Under the pieces are notes generated by a model, which ran no database searches, had not been told where the DNA came from, and worked only from the letters and a program-made list of their open reading frames with translations. The translations under genes were made by a program, and so were the position numbers. Positions 36,001 through 46,450 of a DNA stretch of 64,000 bases are shown piece after piece. This stretch comes from Corynebacterium felinum (GTDB lineage Bacteria > Actinomycetota > Actinomycetes > Mycobacteriales > Mycobacteriaceae), in contig NZ_CP047209.1 of assembly GCF_030408755.1 (NCBI RefSeq), positions 2,232,001-2,296,000 on the forward strand, read 5' to 3'. Numbering within the stretch: position 1 is the stretch's first letter; every line of letters begins with the position of its first letter.

Positions 36001-36632
36001 CGGTATCCTCCTTTGACACGTAGTTTTTGCATAACTTCATAGGCACGACGACACAGCTCGTCTTTCGGTAATGGTTTTCTCTCCCGATATGTGTAGGTGA
36101 TACTCAAACGCCCATTTTCAGTGCTCACAGCAGCATCGCAATGATCGGCAGTATCGTGCCGGATGTGACTGAAATACACGCGGTCATCGGCATCTGGGAA
36201 CGTCGCATCAATAATCAGCCCACGCTCTTTGATATGGGCATAGGTCGCAAGATGCGTAGTGACGTTATAACCACCGTCTTGACCAAGCACCTCCATCCCA
36301 CAATCAATCAACGTTGAACCTGCGGTAGCAGTTTCTACAACTTTTTTCAGCTCTAATTCTGTGAGCTCTTCAGCAGTTAACTCATCGCACGGGTTGTAGA
36401 GTTTTTGCGTGCGATTACTCGGATCGAACCCTTCCGTATATTCACGATCCGGGGGAAGCGGGATCATTGCCGGCCGATACCATAGATCAGGCACCACGGT
36501 AGGATTCGGAGTCGGTACCAACGAAGAAGCAACAGTTGTCGATGCAGCCTGAGTGGTCGATGAATGAGAACACCCAACCACCACAAGAGCAGAACTGATA
36601 ACCAGTGGCAGTAGTGCTGTGCGTAATTTCAT
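35997..36632 (-). CDS. DUF3558-like lipoprotein (copy adjacent to the PPE-like gene)
   Basis: 211 residues from ATG 36632, which has GAAGGAGGG upstream; a start 19 codons earlier is open but lacks a ribosome binding site. Lipobox VVGC, Cys21. A Ser/Thr linker is followed by PCDELTAEELTELEL, the (D)PCxLLT-type signature of DUF3558. Further Cys are in DCGMEV, HCDAA and DELC. It is 95% like the next copy except for a replaced patch after LELKK. It is translationally coupled to the PPE-like gene (ATGA). Probably exported and lipid-anchored; role unknown. Confidence 0.8.
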   Translation of the reverse strand: MKLRTALLPLVISSALVVVGCSHSSTTQAASTTVASSLVPTPNPTVVPDLWYRPAMIPLPPDREYTEGFDPSNRTQKLYNPCDELTAEELTELELKKVVETATAGSTLIDCGMEVLGQDGGYNVTTHLATYAHIKERGLIIDATFPDADDRVYFSHIRHDTADHCDAAVSTENGRLSITYTYRERKPLPKDELCRRAYEVMQKLRVKGGYR

Positions 36633-36680
36633 ACACCCTCCTTCACACAGCGTTGTAAACAAAACTAGGGGCAAGGAAAA

Positions 36681-36720
36681 ACCCTTCATTTATATAGGAC
36701 TGGAAAAACACCATCCGCGT
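36681..36720 (-). promoter_or_regulatory. Candidate promoter of the downstream lipoprotein copy
   Basis: On the minus strand TTTTTCCAGTCC precedes TATATAAATG, matching a -10 box about 50 bp upstream of the start codon. The same sequence occurs at the equivalent position before the other copy. Confidence 0.4.
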
Positions 36721-36823
36721 TCCCACGGGGGGTAAAACACACCACCCCCAAAGCGATAAGAGTGCTAGTACTTTTCTAAAAACAGGCAGGTGCTTCGAGG
36801 TGAAAACACGATGGGTCGAGAGT

Positions 36824-37456
36824 TCATCGGTATCCTCCTTTGACACGTAGTTTTTGCATAACTTCATAGGCACGACGACACAGCTCGTCTTTCGGTAATG
36901 GTTCTTTTTCGCGATATTTGTAGGTGATGCTCAAACGCCCATTTTCAGTGCTCACAGCAGCATCGCAATGATCGGCAGTATCGTGCCGGATGTGACTGAA
37001 ATACACGCGGTCATCGACATCCGGGAACGTCGCATCAATAATCAGCCCACGCTCTTTGATATGGGCATAGGTCGCAAGATGCGTAGTGACGTTATAACCA
37101 CCGTCTTGCCCAAGCACCTCCATCCCACAATCAAACAACGTTGATTCAGTACGCGTACGTCCTATTTTTTCCAGCTCTAACTCTGCGAGCTCTTCAGCAG
37201 TCAACTCATCACACGGGTTGTAGAGTTTTTGCGTGCGATTACTCGGATCGAACCCTTCCGTATATTCACGATCCGGGGGAAGCGGGATCATTGCGGGTCG
37301 ATACCATAGATCAGGCACCACAGTAGGATTCGGGGTCGGCACCAACGAAGAAACAACAGTTGTCGATGCAGCCTGAGTGGTCGATGAATGAGAACACCCA
37401 ACCACCACAAGAGCAGAACTGATCACCAGTGGTAGTAGTGCTGTGCGTGATTTCAT
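36824..37456 (-). CDS. DUF3558-like lipoprotein (upstream tandem copy)
   Basis: 210 residues from ATG 37456 with GAAGGAGGG upstream. Near-identical to the next copy: same signal peptide, lipobox VVGC (Cys21), PCDELTAEELAELEL and C-terminal LRVKGGYR. It differs most in a block of about 12 residues (KIGRTRTEST in place of KVVETATAGST). Its stop also overlaps an ATG, but that ATG opens a frame of only 20 codons (36765-36827), so the PPE-like partner was not duplicated with it. Confidence 0.8.
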   Translation of the reverse strand: MKSRTALLPLVISSALVVVGCSHSSTTQAASTTVVSSLVPTPNPTVVPDLWYRPAMIPLPPDREYTEGFDPSNRTQKLYNPCDELTAEELAELELEKIGRTRTESTLFDCGMEVLGQDGGYNVTTHLATYAHIKERGLIIDATFPDVDDRVYFSHIRHDTADHCDAAVSTENGRLSITYKYREKEPLPKDELCRRAYEVMQKLRVKGGYR

Positions 37457-37510
37457 ACACCCTCCTTCACACAGCGTTACGGACAAAACCATGGGCAAGG
37501 AAAAGCTCTT

Positions 37511-37550
37511 CATTTATATAGGACTGGAAAAACACCATTCCCGTTCCCAC
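37511..37550 (-). promoter_or_regulatory. Candidate promoter of the upstream lipoprotein copy
   Basis: Same TATATAAATG -10-like box as at 36681, again about 55 bp before the start codon. Sequence between the two duplicated promoters is also alike, including a CCCACGGGG stretch. Confidence 0.4.
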
Positions 37551-37735
37551 GGGGGTAAAACACACCACCCCCAAAGCGGTAGGAGAGTAAATCCTTTTGA
37601 GGAATACACAAGTGTTGTGGCGCTATGCTTAGAACTATTTTCTGTGGTGAAAACTAACCCCACAGCCCCCACCCACAACCAATCGCTTGCTCAATTTCTA
37701 AGGAAAGCTAGGGCAAAACCTAGCAACGGAGTGTA

Positions 37736-38170
37736 TTAATAGCGCAGATTGCCTGCGCCGGTATCAACAACAGCAACCCCGTAAGAAAGAAACACCTGAT
37801 CAATCACAGGCACCGAATTATTGGTCTCCAGTACCACTTCTTTCAACCCCCGTGGATAGACAACGCCCACCTTTTCCCCTTGAGCGTTGACAATAATTCG
37901 ACGCCGACTACGCCATGATTCCCGCTGCACCACATACCGGCGCCCATGACAATTCGCCTTCAGCACACGAGTACTCACACTCGACTTAGTCAACGTAAAA
38001 ATCTTGCCCCGAGTGCTCGTCGCCCGCATCCGAAAACCAAGCCCCACCCCCACAGCAGACTCAATCAACAGGCGTTCTTTACCCACCTCAAGCACATCAG
38101 CACGAACATGGGCCAACACCTCCCCAGACTCAGTCCGAAGAACATTGTTGGCCCAAATCACGCGGATCAT
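37736..38170 (-). CDS. Hypothetical protein downstream of glyS
   Basis: 144 residues, basic, with no membrane helix and mainly beta content (EVLAHVRADVLEVG, VGVVYPRGLKEVVLETN). The start ATG is adjacent to the stop of the next gene upstream, so it is the last gene of a glyS / 176-aa / 144-aa operon. May be a tubby-like or phospholipid-scramblase-type beta fold, but I cannot support that. Function unknown. Confidence 0.65.
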   Translation of the reverse strand: MIRVIWANNVLRTESGEVLAHVRADVLEVGKERLLIESAVGVGLGFRMRATSTRGKIFTLTKSSVSTRVLKANCHGRRYVVQRESWRSRRRIIVNAQGEKVGVVYPRGLKEVVLETNNSVPVIDQVFLSYGVAVVDTGAGNLRY

Positions 38171-38701
38171 TTAGACAAGCCCAAAGATCACAATCGGAAT
38201 CACAAGTAACAAGCAGATAGTCAAAACCAAAGTGCCCGACAGCATCTTCGCTTCAAGAGCGGTCTTAGTCACCCACGAAAGAAACACCTTCTGCTCATCA
38301 CTCAACGAAGACACTTCGAACTCAGTAATGGACTTGCGCACACCATTATTGCCACCAGAAAACTGGCCCAACTTTTCGTCCGCAGAATCCACATAAACCC
38401 AGTCCTGACCAGCCTCATTCACAGCCGCAACGGACACGCCCGCCAAGTCGACGTCGATACGCTTCGAACGCCCAAACGGCTTCGCACCAGTAGTGGCCTG
38501 AAACACCCGACCATCCGGCAACATCGCAGTGAGAGAATGCTTATCCGCCTTCAACTCCCAAGAACCCTGCCCAACAGTAGCTACAGGATGCTGCGCCACA
38601 TCCAGCGGAAACACCGCACGAGACTCATCTGCATCATCATGCAAATGGGCGCTTGGAACACCATGCTCAACCGAGCGATCAGACCACACTGAATACTTCA
38701 T
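38171..38701 (-). CDS. Hypothetical protein with C-terminal membrane anchor
   Basis: 176 residues; beta-rich soluble part (residues 1-130) and one C-terminal helix (LVLTICLLLVIPIVIFGLV), so a tail-anchored protein facing the cytoplasm is likely. It directly follows glyS (stop and start adjacent) and directly precedes the 144-aa gene. Both small proteins may work together. No family recognised. Confidence 0.7.
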   Translation of the reverse strand: MKYSVWSDRSVEHGVPSAHLHDDADESRAVFPLDVAQHPVATVGQGSWELKADKHSLTAMLPDGRVFQATTGAKPFGRSKRIDVDLAGVSVAAVNEAGQDWVYVDSADEKLGQFSGGNNGVRKSITEFEVSSLSDEQKVFLSWVTKTALEAKMLSGTLVLTICLLLVIPIVIFGLV

Positions 38702-40087
38702 TTAGCAACCAATCAACCTCGCAGCCAGGTACGACTGCAGCTCATCAATCTTCACGCGCTCCTGCTGCATCGTGTCACGCTCACGGACAGTAACCGCACC
38801 GTCTTCGAGCGTATCAAAATCAACAGTCACACAGAAAGGAGTACCAATCTCATCCTGGCGACGGTAACGACGACCAATCGCACCCGACAAATCATAATCA
38901 ACATTCCACAGCTGACGCAGATCGTGAGCAAGCTTCTCCGCAGTAGGAATCAAGGTGTCCTTCTTCGACAGCGGCAAAACAGCAACCTTCACAGGAGCCA
39001 AACGACGATCCAGCTTCAGCACCACACGAGTATCCACACCACCCTTAGCATTCGGAGCCTCATCCTCATGATAAGCATCACACAAGAATGCCATCATCGC
39101 ACGAGTCAGACCGAAAGAAGGCTCGATTACGTGAGGAACATAACGCTCGCCCGACGCCTGGTCAAAGAAAGACAAATCCTCACCAGAGTGCTCAATGTGG
39201 CAGCCCAAATCGTAATCAGTACGGTTAGCCACGCCCATCAGCTCACCCCACTCATTACCCTGGAAACCGAAACGGTACTCAAAGTCAATAGTGCCGGCAG
39301 AGTAGTGCGCGCGCTCATCTTCCGGAACATCAAACTGACGGATGTTTTCTTCCTTGATACCCAGATCAATGAACCAGTTCCAGCAAGCCTGAACCCACTC
39401 GTCAAACTTCTCTTGTGCCTGTGCAGGAGGAACGAAATACTCGATCTCCATCTGCTCAAACTCGCGGGTACGGAAAATGAAGTTACCTGGAGTGATCTCG
39501 TTACGGAAAGCCTTACCCACCTGCCCGATGCCGAAAGGAGGCTTCATGCGGGATGTGGTGACAACATTCTTGAAGTTAATGAAGATACCCTGAGCAGTTT
39601 CTGGGCGCATGTAATGCAAACCCTGCTCGTTATCAACAGGGCCGAGGTAGGTCTTCATCAAACCGGAAAACAGCTGTGGCTCAGTCCATGCACCTGGCTG
39701 GCCAGTCTCTGGGTCAGGAACATCAGCAAGGCCATTTTCAGGCTTGTGCCCATGCTTTGCCTCATAAGCCTCAATCAGGTGATCTGCACGATAACGCTTA
39801 TGGGTGTGCAGGGATTCAACCAGTGGGTCAGTGAAGGTATCGACATGCCCAGATGCATGCCAAACCTGGCGGGGCAAGATGATGGAGGAATCGAGACCAA
39901 CCATATCGGCGCGAGCTTGGACGAATGTACGCCACCACTGCTTCTTGATGTTTTCCTTCAGCTCAACACCCAGTGGGCCGTAATCCCAAGCGGAACGGGT
40001 ACCACCGTAGATCTCACCACAAGGGTAAACGAGTCCGCGACGCTTACAGAGGTTAACGACGGTGTCGATGACATTAGTTTTAGCCAT
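38702..40087 (-). CDS. glyS: Glycyl-tRNA synthetase (alpha2 type)
   Basis: 461 residues from ATG 40087; AAGGAG lies 13 bp upstream and a TTG four codons earlier is an alternative. Class II motifs: motif 2 [14 protein letters not shown] near residue 210, motif 3 [13 protein letters not shown] near 335; the N-terminal YPCGEIYGG and HASGHVDTF segments are typical of single-chain GlyRS. It charges tRNA-Gly. Confidence 0.97.
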   Translation of the reverse strand: MAKTNVIDTVVNLCKRRGLVYPCGEIYGGTRSAWDYGPLGVELKENIKKQWWRTFVQARADMVGLDSSIILPRQVWHASGHVDTFTDPLVESLHTHKRYRADHLIEAYEAKHGHKPENGLADVPDPETGQPGAWTEPQLFSGLMKTYLGPVDNEQGLHYMRPETAQGIFINFKNVVTTSRMKPPFGIGQVGKAFRNEITPGNFIFRTREFEQMEIEYFVPPAQAQEKFDEWVQACWNWFIDLGIKEENIRQFDVPEDERAHYSAGTIDFEYRFGFQGNEWGELMGVANRTDYDLGCHIEHSGEDLSFFDQASGERYVPHVIEPSFGLTRAMMAFLCDAYHEDEAPNAKGGVDTRVVLKLDRRLAPVKVAVLPLSKKDTLIPTAEKLAHDLRQLWNVDYDLSGAIGRRYRRQDEIGTPFCVTVDFDTLEDGAVTVRERDTMQQERVKIDELQSYLAARLIGC

Positions 40088-40473
40088 AATGGGTGACAAT
40101 CTCCTTGAAGGTATGGTGGGTTAGTTCCGGAACTCCATGAATGGCGTCCATGAGCCGGTCCAACAAATCACAAAACACTCCCAGACTCATAATTCCTCCA
40201 CGACACAGCGCAAAATGCGTGCAACATATCGCAATGGTGTCTGACAGCATTTCTCTACCTTACTAACAATTGTGAAGAATGTCGCCACGGGGTTGTATCA
40301 CCGTTCCATCACCGCAGCATCTCTAGATGGTTTTACGCCCCATACCCACCCTTGAATAGGCTACTGCCCTCTGACAGAAATTGGGGATTTTTAAAAAAAA
40401 GATTTCATTCACCCTGCAGCAGAAGCTACCTTGCGGCAGACTTTTTACAGCCTCTTACACTTTACTTTTTTCT
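40088..40473. other. Gap between glyS and the first IS1380-type copy
   Basis: About 385 bp without a supported gene. Contains the glyS ribosome binding site and presumably its promoter; no strong hairpin seen. Confidence 0.4.
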
Positions 40474-40477
40474 TTAG

Positions 40478-42344
40478 CCCAGATTTTTCATGGGGTGGGT
40501 TTGGTGGTGGTGGGTTGGGGTGGTGTGTTTGTGGGGTTGGTTGGTTCACCTTCGCCCTTTGATTCGTGGTTTTTAGGGCAAGGTGTGCGTCCATAAAGTT
40601 GTGTGGGGTTTGGGGGTTGGGGTGTGCCTGCAGTGTGGCTGCCAGATCGCGTGTGTGGGCCTAGGGGTGTTAGGGTTTTCGTTTCTTCCAGCGTGGCTGT
40701 AGAAGGCTCTGGGTGTAGCCAATAAGCGTGACCAGTGTGTGGGTGTGGGGGTTGTGCTGGTCAAGCTGGAGGATGATGCGTCTGCTGCTTGTGGTGATTT
40801 TTGATGCAACCGCAACAAACCTTACACGGATAGTCTTCGGCACCCATGTCCACCAAGGCTTGCTTGTTTCTTGGTGTGAATGATCCTTGTGGTGGCAGGC
40901 GTCGATGAGTTTCGTCCAGGTAAGAAGTTGGTGGGATAGTGCAACGATCAAACACCAGATTTGGTTCGCCCCGAATTGTTTAAACGGCAGTTTACTAAGG
41001 CCTTGGTCTTTGGTGTCTTTGATGTGTTGTTCACATAAAGACCGATTACGGTAGCAGTAGTCAATGTGTTGAATATTCCCAATAAGGTTCGTTACGCACA
41101 GTTGGGCGCGAACACCATGTTGGTTGAAAAGACTGTGTTGGCACCCTGGGTGGGGTGGTTCGATTCGTGCGATAACACGCATATCCTCGGGGTAGTCAGC
41201 TAGAAGATTCACCAAAGGTTGGTGCTCATCTATATTTGCGGTGCGCAGTAGTCCGGTGATGTCTTCAAGGAAATGGTTCTCATCACAAACCAGATCCCCT
41301 GAAGCACGCACAATCGGCACCCGAGTATCCCACCGATCACAGTCTTTGCCTGTGTGAGCACTGGTTCCCAAGTGTTGTGTATCAGCGTTGGTTGTTTGTT
41401 GGGATTGAAGGTGATGGTCAAGGGTGATGCGCGCTGTCGGCGGGGCGGAATAACCCAGAACATACCCAAGGTTGTGATCGTTGAGGAAACTGATGAATTT
41501 CTTTGTCCCACCAGCACTGTCAGCACGGATGACTAATCGTTTGCCCCAGGGTTGACCATCACTGTGATCAGGCAGGGTGGCAAGAATCTCGTCAACAAGC
41601 TGGCAGTGATCACGAATTGTGTTTGCCCCGGCATTTCCTGGTCGAAGCAGGCAGTTAAGAAACTCCCCACCAGGCAGACCGATGCTGGTGTAATCAATAA
41701 AGGCACATAACGGGTGGAAACCAAAGCCTTTCTTATAGGTAGGCGTCGCGTTTTCCTTATCGGAATGTGCGGTAATCAACGTGGCATCAATATCGATAAC
41801 CAGTGGTTGTTCAACTGTTGCCACCCGATGCGGAGCGTGATCACCTAACAAATCCCACACCCTAGTGCGAGCTTGTTTCGCTGCGTGGATAAACCCTTCT
41901 CGCACATGCTCGCTGGTATCTGCATATTCTGTGATCCGCCGCCATGCGGTTGTCACTGACGGTAACGATTTTGATGCTAACGCGGTTGAAACAGAAGAAA
42001 GCAAGGTGATGTCGTGGACATCATCCCCACCAGCAATCAACGATAAAGCCAGATTCACCCACACATCCCCTAACGTGTGCGTGAGCCCAGAACGCGGCAA
42101 AGCGGAATCAAGGCAGTCACTTATTCCCACCAATTCGGCTACGTGAGCAAACGGTAACACCCCCGCACCGGATACAAGATGAGAACAGCTAGCAACCCGT
42201 GGAATGTATGTGGTAGTCTTCACCTTGAAAGTGTTTCTTTCTGCCTAGATTATTGACTTCAAAACATCTCTATTCTAGCAGGTCAAGAAGCACTTTCTTT
42301 ACTTTTTGCTCACCTTTTCACCCCACACCCATGAAAAATCCGGG
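40478..42344 (-). mobile_element. IS1380-family insertion sequence, copy 1
   Basis: About 1.87 kb. Terminal repeats CCCAGATTTTTCATGGGG and CCCGGATTTTTCATGGGT bound it. TTAG occurs directly outside both ends (40474-40477 and 42345-42348), a 4-bp target duplication as expected for IS1380. Carries one transposase gene. Confidence 0.9.
40670..42223 (-). CDS. IS1380-family transposase, copy 1
   Basis: 517 residues from GTG 42223. DDE-type: first Asp in VIDIDATLI, second in VIRADSAGGT, and the Glu-bearing C-terminal segment CEQHIKDTKDQGLSKLPFKQF, typical of DDE_Tnp_1 group 1 transposases of actinobacterial IS1380 elements. The reading frame is intact, so the element may be active. Differs from copy 2 by at least one silent base (Lys AAG or AAA in CHHKDHS). 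Confidence 0.9.
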   Translation of the reverse strand: MKTTTYIPRVASCSHLVSGAGVLPFAHVAELVGISDCLDSALPRSGLTHTLGDVWVNLALSLIAGGDDVHDITLLSSVSTALASKSLPSVTTAWRRITEYADTSEHVREGFIHAAKQARTRVWDLLGDHAPHRVATVEQPLVIDIDATLITAHSDKENATPTYKKGFGFHPLCAFIDYTSIGLPGGEFLNCLLRPGNAGANTIRDHCQLVDEILATLPDHSDGQPWGKRLVIRADSAGGTKKFISFLNDHNLGYVLGYSAPPTARITLDHHLQSQQTTNADTQHLGTSAHTGKDCDRWDTRVPIVRASGDLVCDENHFLEDITGLLRTANIDEHQPLVNLLADYPEDMRVIARIEPPHPGCQHSLFNQHGVRAQLCVTNLIGNIQHIDYCYRNRSLCEQHIKDTKDQGLSKLPFKQFGANQIWCLIVALSHQLLTWTKLIDACHHKDHSHQETSKPWWTWVPKTIRVRFVAVASKITTSSRRIILQLDQHNPHTHTLVTLIGYTQSLLQPRWKKRKP

Positions 42345-42348
42345 TTAG

Positions 42349-42860
42349 TTAGTTCAATCACGTATCGCCAAACTTTCCCAATGCTCAAGATTGTGCAACA
42401 TTTTGACCATTGACTAACGTAAAAAGCGGGAATTTCTGCACCCTCGATCAAGGAAAATCTCATGAACCGAAAGACTTGATCAATCCATAACACCCACATT
42501 AAGGGGTAAAATTTAGGAAAATTTAAAGATTTTTCAAGATGTGAAGCAATGAACACCCCCCCGCGCTAGAAAAATAGCAGCACAAAGCACATTTTCATTT
42601 GACACAACACACTTAGAGAGCGCTCACATTCAATAAAAGTCGCACGAATGCTTCTTCATCAGATTATTATGTACAGCTGTACAAAAGTTACCGAACCGTT
42701 CAGACTAAAAAATATATAACTACATGGGCATATATTTATACAAGAAAACACGGATCGTAGCTTTTGTCGCATGCTCCGGATGGAAGCAGTTCCGCTCCCT
42801 TTTCCCCATTGGATGCGGAATTGCCTCCCGTAATCCCTTGAAAAGAAGAAAGCCACGTCC
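42349..42860. other. Gap between IS copy 1 and the ArsR gene
   Basis: About 510 bp, AT-rich, no supported ORF. Should hold the ArsR promoter and operator; I could not pick out a confident palindrome. Confidence 0.4.
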
Positions 42861-43178
42861 ATGTACACTTCCGAGACCCCTGCACCAGATCCTTTCGCCC
42901 CTCCACAGTTGGCAAATGTCGCCGAGTTTTTTAAGGCACTTGACTCTCCGATCCGTTTGCAGATCATCCACATTCTCTCCACTCGCGAACACTACGTGTA
43001 TGAGATCGTCGAAAAGCTCAACAGCAGCCAGCCACTGATCAGCCAGCACTTGCGCGTTCTACGTGAAACTAAGATTGTTGACTGTACCCGCAGCGGTCGC
43101 CTAATTACCTATAAACTAGCTTGTCCAGGCGTTTTGGGAATTATCAACAAAGACTCCAATGCCTGCCACGCTGCCTAA
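42861..43178 (+). CDS. ArsR/SmtB-family metalloregulator, probably zinc-sensing
   Basis: 105 residues. Winged-helix fold with recognition helix QPLISQHLRVLRETKIVDCTRSGR; preceding helix ALDSPIRLQIIHILS. C-terminal His and Cys (NACHAA) and the N-terminal Asp/Pro-rich tail could contribute to metal sites, but a complete alpha5 site is not evident. In other corynebacteria an ArsR gene lies directly in front of zur (cg2500/cg2502 in C. glutamicum, from memory), which suggests zinc homeostasis; here an IS copy and over 2 kb separate them. Confidence 0.85.
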   Translation: MYTSETPAPDPFAPPQLANVAEFFKALDSPIRLQIIHILSTREHYVYEIVEKLNSSQPLISQHLRVLRETKIVDCTRSGRLITYKLACPGVLGIINKDSNACHAA

Positions 43179-44067
43179 CCCATAGGAACACCGCCCTTGC
43201 TTAGCGTCCGTAACCTCTAAACTGCCCCAACTTTTAATCAGTTTCGAGACCTATACACCGCATGCGGATCGACGTCGCCCCGTCCTTCACCTGCCTGCGC
43301 CGCTCACCTTTTCCTTTTTACATCGTGTGCACCGCGAAGTGTCACCACTCCCCGCCTTTGTTGCTAACGCTCTTCCTTAATCATTAGTGCGCATAACTTC
43401 ACATCGCCATGTGCGCGATTCGAATAAAAACAGGTGGGGGCTGTCTTCCACATTCATGGCAGATATGTCAGCTCTAATGTGGTGTTGGAATGGCGTGTGC
43501 AGCTGAGCTAGACACAGTTGAGTACAGCTACGTTACAGAAGCAATGTTCTTTCAACCTGCAATTTCTACCAGTTGCTCTACCACCCAGCAGTAGAACGGT
43601 ACAGCTCGGGGCTAATGCAAGGTGATATCTTTGCGCTTACCCTCTTAGCGCCCAAGGGTTAACCTACTCCCCTACTGTGAATCCTTTACCGGCTTACTGC
43701 CTTTATTGATATTGATCACAGTGACACATTGGGGGCAACTAAAAGTTTTTCCATTGAAGCATTTACGAGTTAATTAGTTTTTCCCAACCCATCTATCCAA
43801 TCTCGCTCGATATCACTGAGTTTTCGGCACAATTTCAGCCAGATTGAGGCATGCTTGAGTGTCGAGTTTTGCACCCGCACTCAAACTCTGTTTTTAATGG
43901 ATCATTTATTTTCGTCTGCGAGCCCCCCTTAAGTCCGAAACTACTGCCCGATTATGTCCGATTCTTGAGTCATAGGCTTACCTAAAGTCGGAACAATGTT
44001 GGCGTTTGTCTAGGTTGTCTTTAGCTTTTTGTCACGTTTCGCGACTGTTTGTTCACATTTTCGGTAC
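43179..44067. other. Gap between the ArsR gene and IS copy 2
   Basis: About 890 bp with no supported gene on either strand and no clear hairpin after the ArsR stop. Could contain decayed sequence accompanying the IS insertion. Confidence 0.4.
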
Positions 44068-44071
44068 CCTA

Positions 44072-45939
44072 ACCCGGATTTTTCATGGGTGTGGGGTGAA
44101 AAGGTGAGCAAAAAGTAAAGAAAGTGCTTCTTGACCTGCTAGAATAGAGATGTTTTGAAGTCAATAATCTAGGCAGAAAGAAACACTTTCAAGGTGAAGA
44201 CTACCACATACATTCCACGGGTTGCTAGCTGTTCTCATCTTGTATCCGGTGCGGGGGTGTTACCGTTTGCTCACGTAGCCGAATTGGTGGGAATAAGTGA
44301 CTGCCTTGATTCCGCTTTGCCGCGTTCTGGGCTCACGCACACGTTAGGGGATGTGTGGGTGAATCTGGCTTTATCGTTGATTGCTGGTGGGGATGATGTC
44401 CACGACATCACCTTGCTTTCTTCTGTTTCAACCGCGTTAGCATCAAAATCGTTACCGTCAGTGACAACCGCATGGCGGCGGATCACAGAATATGCAGATA
44501 CCAGCGAGCATGTGCGAGAAGGGTTTATCCACGCAGCGAAACAAGCTCGCACTAGGGTGTGGGATTTGTTAGGTGATCACGCTCCGCATCGGGTGGCAAC
44601 AGTTGAACAACCACTGGTTATCGATATTGATGCCACGTTGATTACCGCACATTCCGATAAGGAAAACGCGACGCCTACCTATAAGAAAGGCTTTGGTTTC
44701 CACCCGTTATGTGCCTTTATTGATTACACCAGCATCGGTCTGCCTGGTGGGGAGTTTCTTAACTGCCTGCTTCGACCAGGAAATGCCGGGGCAAACACAA
44801 TTCGTGATCACTGCCAGCTTGTTGACGAGATTCTTGCCACCCTGCCTGATCACAGTGATGGTCAACCCTGGGGCAAACGATTAGTCATCCGTGCTGACAG
44901 TGCTGGTGGGACAAAGAAATTCATCAGTTTCCTCAACGATCACAACCTTGGGTATGTTCTGGGTTATTCCGCCCCGCCGACAGCGCGCATCACCCTTGAC
45001 CATCACCTTCAATCCCAACAAACAACCAACGCTGATACACAACACTTGGGAACCAGTGCTCACACAGGCAAAGACTGTGATCGGTGGGATACTCGGGTGC
45101 CGATTGTGCGTGCTTCAGGGGATCTGGTTTGTGATGAGAACCATTTCCTTGAAGACATCACCGGACTACTGCGCACCGCAAATATAGATGAGCACCAACC
45201 TTTGGTGAATCTTCTAGCTGACTACCCCGAGGATATGCGTGTTATCGCACGAATCGAACCACCCCACCCAGGGTGCCAACACAGTCTTTTCAACCAACAT
45301 GGTGTTCGCGCCCAACTGTGCGTAACGAACCTTATTGGGAATATTCAACACATTGACTACTGCTACCGTAATCGGTCTTTATGTGAACAACACATCAAAG
45401 ACACCAAAGACCAAGGCCTTAGTAAACTGCCGTTTAAACAATTCGGGGCGAACCAAATCTGGTGTTTGATCGTTGCACTATCCCACCAACTTCTTACCTG
45501 GACGAAACTCATCGACGCCTGCCACCACAAAGATCATTCACACCAAGAAACAAGCAAGCCTTGGTGGACATGGGTGCCGAAGACTATCCGTGTAAGGTTT
45601 GTTGCGGTTGCATCAAAAATCACCACAAGCAGCAGACGCATCATCCTCCAGCTTGACCAGCACAACCCCCACACCCACACACTGGTCACGCTTATTGGCT
45701 ACACCCAGAGCCTTCTACAGCCACGCTGGAAGAAACGAAAACCCTAACACCCCTAGGCCCACACACGCGATCTGGCAGCCACACTGCAGGCACACCCCAA
45801 CCCCCAAACCCCACACAACTTTATGGACGCACACCTTGCCCTAAAAACCACGAATCAAAGGGCGAAGGTGAACCAACCAACCCCACAAACACACCACCCC
45901 AACCCACCACCACCAAACCCACCCCATGAAAAATCTGGG
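44072..45939 (+). mobile_element. IS1380-family insertion sequence, copy 2 (inverted relative to copy 1)
   Basis: Same terminal repeats as copy 1, opposite orientation. CTAA occurs directly outside both ends (44068-44071 and 45940-45943), a separate 4-bp target duplication, so the copies inserted independently. Confidence 0.9.
44194..45747 (+). CDS. IS1380-family transposase, copy 2
   Basis: 517 residues from GTG 44194; protein identical to copy 1, with the same DDE residues. Intact frame. The near-identity of the two copies points to recent transposition. Confidence 0.9.
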   Translation: MKTTTYIPRVASCSHLVSGAGVLPFAHVAELVGISDCLDSALPRSGLTHTLGDVWVNLALSLIAGGDDVHDITLLSSVSTALASKSLPSVTTAWRRITEYADTSEHVREGFIHAAKQARTRVWDLLGDHAPHRVATVEQPLVIDIDATLITAHSDKENATPTYKKGFGFHPLCAFIDYTSIGLPGGEFLNCLLRPGNAGANTIRDHCQLVDEILATLPDHSDGQPWGKRLVIRADSAGGTKKFISFLNDHNLGYVLGYSAPPTARITLDHHLQSQQTTNADTQHLGTSAHTGKDCDRWDTRVPIVRASGDLVCDENHFLEDITGLLRTANIDEHQPLVNLLADYPEDMRVIARIEPPHPGCQHSLFNQHGVRAQLCVTNLIGNIQHIDYCYRNRSLCEQHIKDTKDQGLSKLPFKQFGANQIWCLIVALSHQLLTWTKLIDACHHKDHSHQETSKPWWTWVPKTIRVRFVAVASKITTSSRRIILQLDQHNPHTHTLVTLIGYTQSLLQPRWKKRKP

Positions 45940-45943
45940 CTAA

Positions 45944-46450
45944 GCCGGAAAAGAAGTGCAGTATCCTGCATATTTGCAATAGTTTCCGGTTGTAAGGTTT
46001 TATATTCCCACTTTTGCAGTGAGCTTGCTCACAGAACGACGTTCATGTTTTCATTAAAATGCCAGCTTAAAGACTTTGAGACCCAAGAAACTTGCCACAA
46101 TCTGCAGAAATAATCTTTGCGCTATTGAAACTAGACATCTAAGGTGGAAAACATCACAAGGTTTCGTGAAAACTGTTTCCATATCAACATAATCAAAAAT
46201 TTGGGCTTTATCTAAGTTTTACTTATGTTGTTTTAGATTGTGGTTCTGTCGTGAGCGCACGTTACACGCGACCATCGAAAGCTTGTTTTTCACTAAAACT
46301 CTCGGATGCGGTGTTACACAACAACCCTTGACGCCTCCTTCGCCGAACTTTCTTGTGTTGTTCACAAGGGAGGTTGGGTTTGCGGGAACTGACAGTCCTT
46401 GTGCCGTACATCATGGCATCTGAAAAAATATAAAAAGGGAAAAGACTATT
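45944..46450. other. Gap between IS copy 2 and zur
   Basis: About 507 bp without a supported gene. An 8-bp inverted repeat (CAACATAA at 46185, TTATGTTG at 46223) may be a regulatory site; it is too far apart for a terminator. With the IS upstream, zur must be transcribed from a promoter here or from the IS. Confidence 0.4.

Noticed and set aside
38924..40096. 390-aa open frame opposite glyS
   Set aside because: Antisense shadow of a highly biased housekeeping gene.
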